Shown: piece after piece, positions 61,901 to 64,000 of the stretch
How positions within the stretch are numbered: position 1 is the stretch's first letter
Layout: each line of letters begins with the position of its first letter
Origin: JANLUX01 sp031366005
GTDB lineage: Bacteria > Bacteroidota > Bacteroidia > AKYH767-A > OLB10
NCBI GenBank assembly: GCA_031366005.1
Contig: JANLZB010000094.1
Coordinates: 1 to 64,000, forward strand
Direction: 5' to 3'
DNA: 64,000 nt
The notes under the pieces: model-generated
Databases searched by the model: none
Told to the model about the DNA's origin: nothing
The model's input: only the letters and a program-made list of their open reading frames with translations
Made by a program: the position numbers and the translations under genes

Positions 61901-62953
61901 ATGGAATTAGGATTAATGGCTTTTGCTGATATGGAACCTGAGTCGCTTCCGGGAAGAGGTATCAATGCGCATCAGCGTTTGAAAGATCTGATGGAAGAAA
62001 TAAAATTGGCTGATGAACTTGGGCTGGATGTTTTTGGTGTAGGTGAACATCATCGTCCTGATTATGCTGTTTCATCACCAACGGTTGTGCTGGGAGCAGC
62101 TGCAGTTGTTACCAAAAATATCAAACTCTCCAGTGCAGTTACTGTGCTTAGTTCTGCTGATCCTGTTCGTGTGTTCCAGGATTTTGCAACGGTTGATCTT
62201 TTGTCAGGTGGACGTGCAGAGATAATGGCAGGCAGAGGTTCATTCATTGAGTCGTTTCCATTGTTTGGATATGATCTGGAAGACTATGATGAGTTGTTCA
62301 CTGAAAAATTAGAACTGTTATTAAATTTAAATAAGAGTGAAAAACTATCATGGAAAGGAAAGCATCGTCCATCATTCAATAACCTCGGAGTTTATCCACG
62401 TCCTTTTCAATCATCATTACCTGTCTGGATTGCAGTGGGAGGAACACCGCAATCAGCTATAAGAGCTGCCAAGCTTGGTTTGCCTTTGATGTTGGCAATT
62501 ATTGGGGGTATGCCTGAGCAGTTTGTTCCATTAATAAATCTCTATCGTGACACTGCAAAGAAATCAGGAACAGATATGGATACATTGCAGATAGGTATCA
62601 ACAATCATGTATATATCGGAGAAGACTCGCAAAAAGCAGCAGATGAATTTTATCCTCATTATGCAGCTGTGATGACACGAATAGGAAAAGAAAGAGGATG
62701 GCAGCCATTATCAAGACAGCAGTATGAACAATTGCGTGCCCCGAAAGGTGCATTAATGGTAGGGAGCGTGCAACAGGTCATTGATAAAATTTTATACGAG
62801 TATGAATTATTTCATAACACACGTTTTGTTGCACAGGCAAGTGTTGGCAATGTTCCGCATAGTTTAGTAATGAAATCAATAGAATTATTTGGAACCAAAG
62901 TAGCGCCTGTGGTACGGAAAGAAATTGCTTCAGCAAAATTCTCAATTAAATAA
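61901..62953 (+). CDS. LLM-class flavin-dependent oxidoreductase
   Basis: The 350-residue protein is a luciferase-like TIM-barrel flavoprotein. It shows ELGLDVFGVGEHHRPDYAVSSP, SSAVTVLSSADPVRVFQDFATVD and a later GGTPQSAIRAAKLGLPLML, all landmarks of the LLM fold that binds FMN. The substrate is unknown. It starts 18 nt after the ferredoxin remnant stop. Confidence 0.92.
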   Translation: MELGLMAFADMEPESLPGRGINAHQRLKDLMEEIKLADELGLDVFGVGEHHRPDYAVSSPTVVLGAAAVVTKNIKLSSAVTVLSSADPVRVFQDFATVDLLSGGRAEIMAGRGSFIESFPLFGYDLEDYDELFTEKLELLLNLNKSEKLSWKGKHRPSFNNLGVYPRPFQSSLPVWIAVGGTPQSAIRAAKLGLPLMLAIIGGMPEQFVPLINLYRDTAKKSGTDMDTLQIGINNHVYIGEDSQKAADEFYPHYAAVMTRIGKERGWQPLSRQQYEQLRAPKGALMVGSVQQVIDKILYEYELFHNTRFVAQASVGNVPHSLVMKSIELFGTKVAPVVRKEIASAKFSIK

Positions 62954-62987
62954 TAATTATACACGCTATTAATCTGTAATATAAAAT

Positions 62988-63012
62988 AGGGCAATCAATT
63001 ATTGATTGCCCT
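62988..63012. terminator. Bidirectional hairpin terminator
   Basis: AGGGCAATCAAT and ATTGATTGCCCT form a 12-bp stem around a single T. CTTTC and a run of A's follow (63013-63025), so it can end the monooxygenase transcript and, read from the other strand, that of the small gene at 63033. Confidence 0.85.
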
Positions 63013-63032
63013 CTTTCAAAAAAAATAAATAA

Positions 63033-63239
63033 TTATTTGCCAAACATGCCACCAATTTTTTCTTTGATGCCATCAGCAACATCACTTATCGATCCGCCTT
63101 TAATAAAACTTTCTACCTGCGTACCAATTCCTGCCGGCATTTTGTCTTTTAAAAACGTCATTACGGTTTGAACTGCTGTTGTTGCCTGTGCTTCAGAAAT
63201 ACCTGTTTTTTCTGATACCATTTTAATTAAATTTTCCAT
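63033..63239 (-). CDS. Small helical protein (DUF2267-like)
   Basis: The 68-residue protein is helical, with ISEAQATTAVQTVMTFLKDKMPAG split across its middle, then a Gly-rich end (EKIGGMFGK). The pattern resembles the short DUF2267-type or similar proteins of Bacteroidota. It has no signal or membrane segment. Function is unknown. Confidence 0.65.
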   Translation of the reverse strand: MENLIKMVSEKTGISEAQATTAVQTVMTFLKDKMPAGIGTQVESFIKGGSISDVADGIKEKIGGMFGK

Positions 63240-63295
63240 TTTAGATTTTTTTTTAGAATGTTTATATGAATTAAGAAGAAATGATTTAATTTGTT

Positions 63296-64000
63296 TTAAC
63301 GTATTCCATATCCGGAAAATTTATACGCAAGTCCAACACCTAACACTTCTTTAAACTGCGTTCCTGGTCCGATATGGTCAATAGTTACACCATCGCTTTT
63401 GTAAAAAGTAAGTGTTGTGTTATCATCATAAAGCAATTGAGTAGATAGGCTTGCAGTAAGTAATTTCCCTAATTTAACGGAGAGCAACAGTTGCCAGTTC
63501 ACATCAATGTTTTCTGGTTTATCAAGATAATTGCTGAACAGATCAACAGAAGTTTGCAGGTTTATATTTTTTGAAACATCCTTTTTATAAGATGCCTTAA
63601 TATAAGCACCTGCTTCTGTGCGAACGGTTTTTCCAGTATCCACACCAAAGGCTCCGGCATTTGAAAGCCTGCTATCATTTACAATTATAAAGCGGACAGT
63701 AGCGGGTGATAAAAACAATGAGAAATTATCATTCGGTTTATAATCCATACCTAGACCTAACAATATATTAGCTGGTGCCAGAAAATTTGAAATAACAACT
63801 GAATCATTTGGATAATTATATCCTGGAGCAAATTGAGTTCTGAAATTAAACAGAGCAGAATAATACCAATGTCCTTTAGCCAGTCTTCCGTATTTAGATG
63901 AAATATCAATCTTGTCATCGCTTTTAAATAATGTTGATACTTTACCTTGCTTAATTAAACCATACCCAAGATCAATATTATTATCCCAGGCATTTTTTCC
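63296..64000 (-). CDS. DUF3078 outer-membrane protein, 5' end outside window
   Basis: The frame runs off the right edge and stops at 63296, giving 235 codons. Alternating aromatic beta-strands (KNAWDNNIDLGYGLIKQG, GHWYYSALFNFRTQFAP, YIKASYKKDVSKNINLQTSVDLF) and the closing VGLAYKFSGYGIR are typical of the C-terminal part of DUF3078 barrels. An internal ATG at 63763 is not the true start. It would be an outer-membrane beta-barrel; function is unknown. Confidence 0.85.
   Translation of the reverse strand, partial: GKNAWDNNIDLGYGLIKQGKVSTLFKSDDKIDISSKYGRLAKGHWYYSALFNFRTQFAPGYNYPNDSVVISNFLAPANILLGLGMDYKPNDNFSLFLSPATVRFIIVNDSRLSNAGAFGVDTGKTVRTEAGAYIKASYKKDVSKNINLQTSVDLFSNYLDKPENIDVNWQLLLSVKLGKLLTASLSTQLLYDDNTTLTFYKSDGVTIDHIGPGTQFKEVLGVGLAYKFSGYGIR

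Overview
The window looks like a chromosomal segment of a Bacteroidota bacterium, probably of the Chitinophagales/Sphingobacteriales type, judged by eye to be fairly AT-rich. The evidence is the gene content: split transketolase subunits, DUF5916 and DUF3078 outer-membrane families, LytS/LytTR-type two-component pairs, a PD40 plus SPOR envelope protein, an ECF sigma factor with a Spy/CpxP-like partner, and a Bacteroidota-type integrase. Start codons mostly lack Shine-Dalgarno sequences, and several have a TAnnTTTG-like -7 box close upstream. The two ends cut genes: a GspC-like fragment on the left and a DUF3078 protein on the right.

Layout. About 590-6950 is a small integrative element (primase/helicase, HTH protein, unknown protein, tyrosine integrase, zinc-finger/HTH protein) lying against the 3' end of mnmE. 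Then come core genes: mnmE, sucD, two tRNA-Leu genes, a DnaQ/GIY-YIG nuclease, ctlX, a GNAT acetyltransferase, an SF2 helicase, mrp, a saccharopine-dehydrogenase-like enzyme and rpe. A minus-strand exopolysaccharide operon (asnB, GT4, wza, wzc, rfbC, wecA-like) fills 17.6-25.9 kb. Next are stress and signalling genes, mutS2, and a transketolase operon with a von Willebrand A protein and a toxin-antitoxin-like pair between its two subunits. An ECF sigma module, a POT peptide transporter, plsY, a PD40/SPOR protein, two two-component systems, an M13 peptidase and a DUF5916 protein follow.

From 49.9 to about 56.1 kb the window is accessory: two poorly characterised proteins, a complete controller-regulated type II restriction-modification system with a C-box, a Cys-rich small ORF and an open-frame relic of a repeat protein ahead of lon. 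After lon come a DUF1569 protein, an AraC regulator, a GxxExxY PD-(D/E)XK protein bracketed by hairpin repeats, a lipoprotein/ferredoxin fusion scar, a luciferase-like monooxygenase and a DUF3078 protein.

The most striking non-gene property is the density and variety of intergenic inverted repeats. At least ten sequence families occur between genes. Two form long tandem arrays (about 88 bp x 6 at 42.6-43.2 kb; about 134 bp x 6-7 at 60.1-60.9 kb). Some have been absorbed into the 5' ends of genes for exported proteins. The GxxExxY gene sits inside the larger array and is the best candidate for a protein functionally tied to such repeats, though that link is inference.
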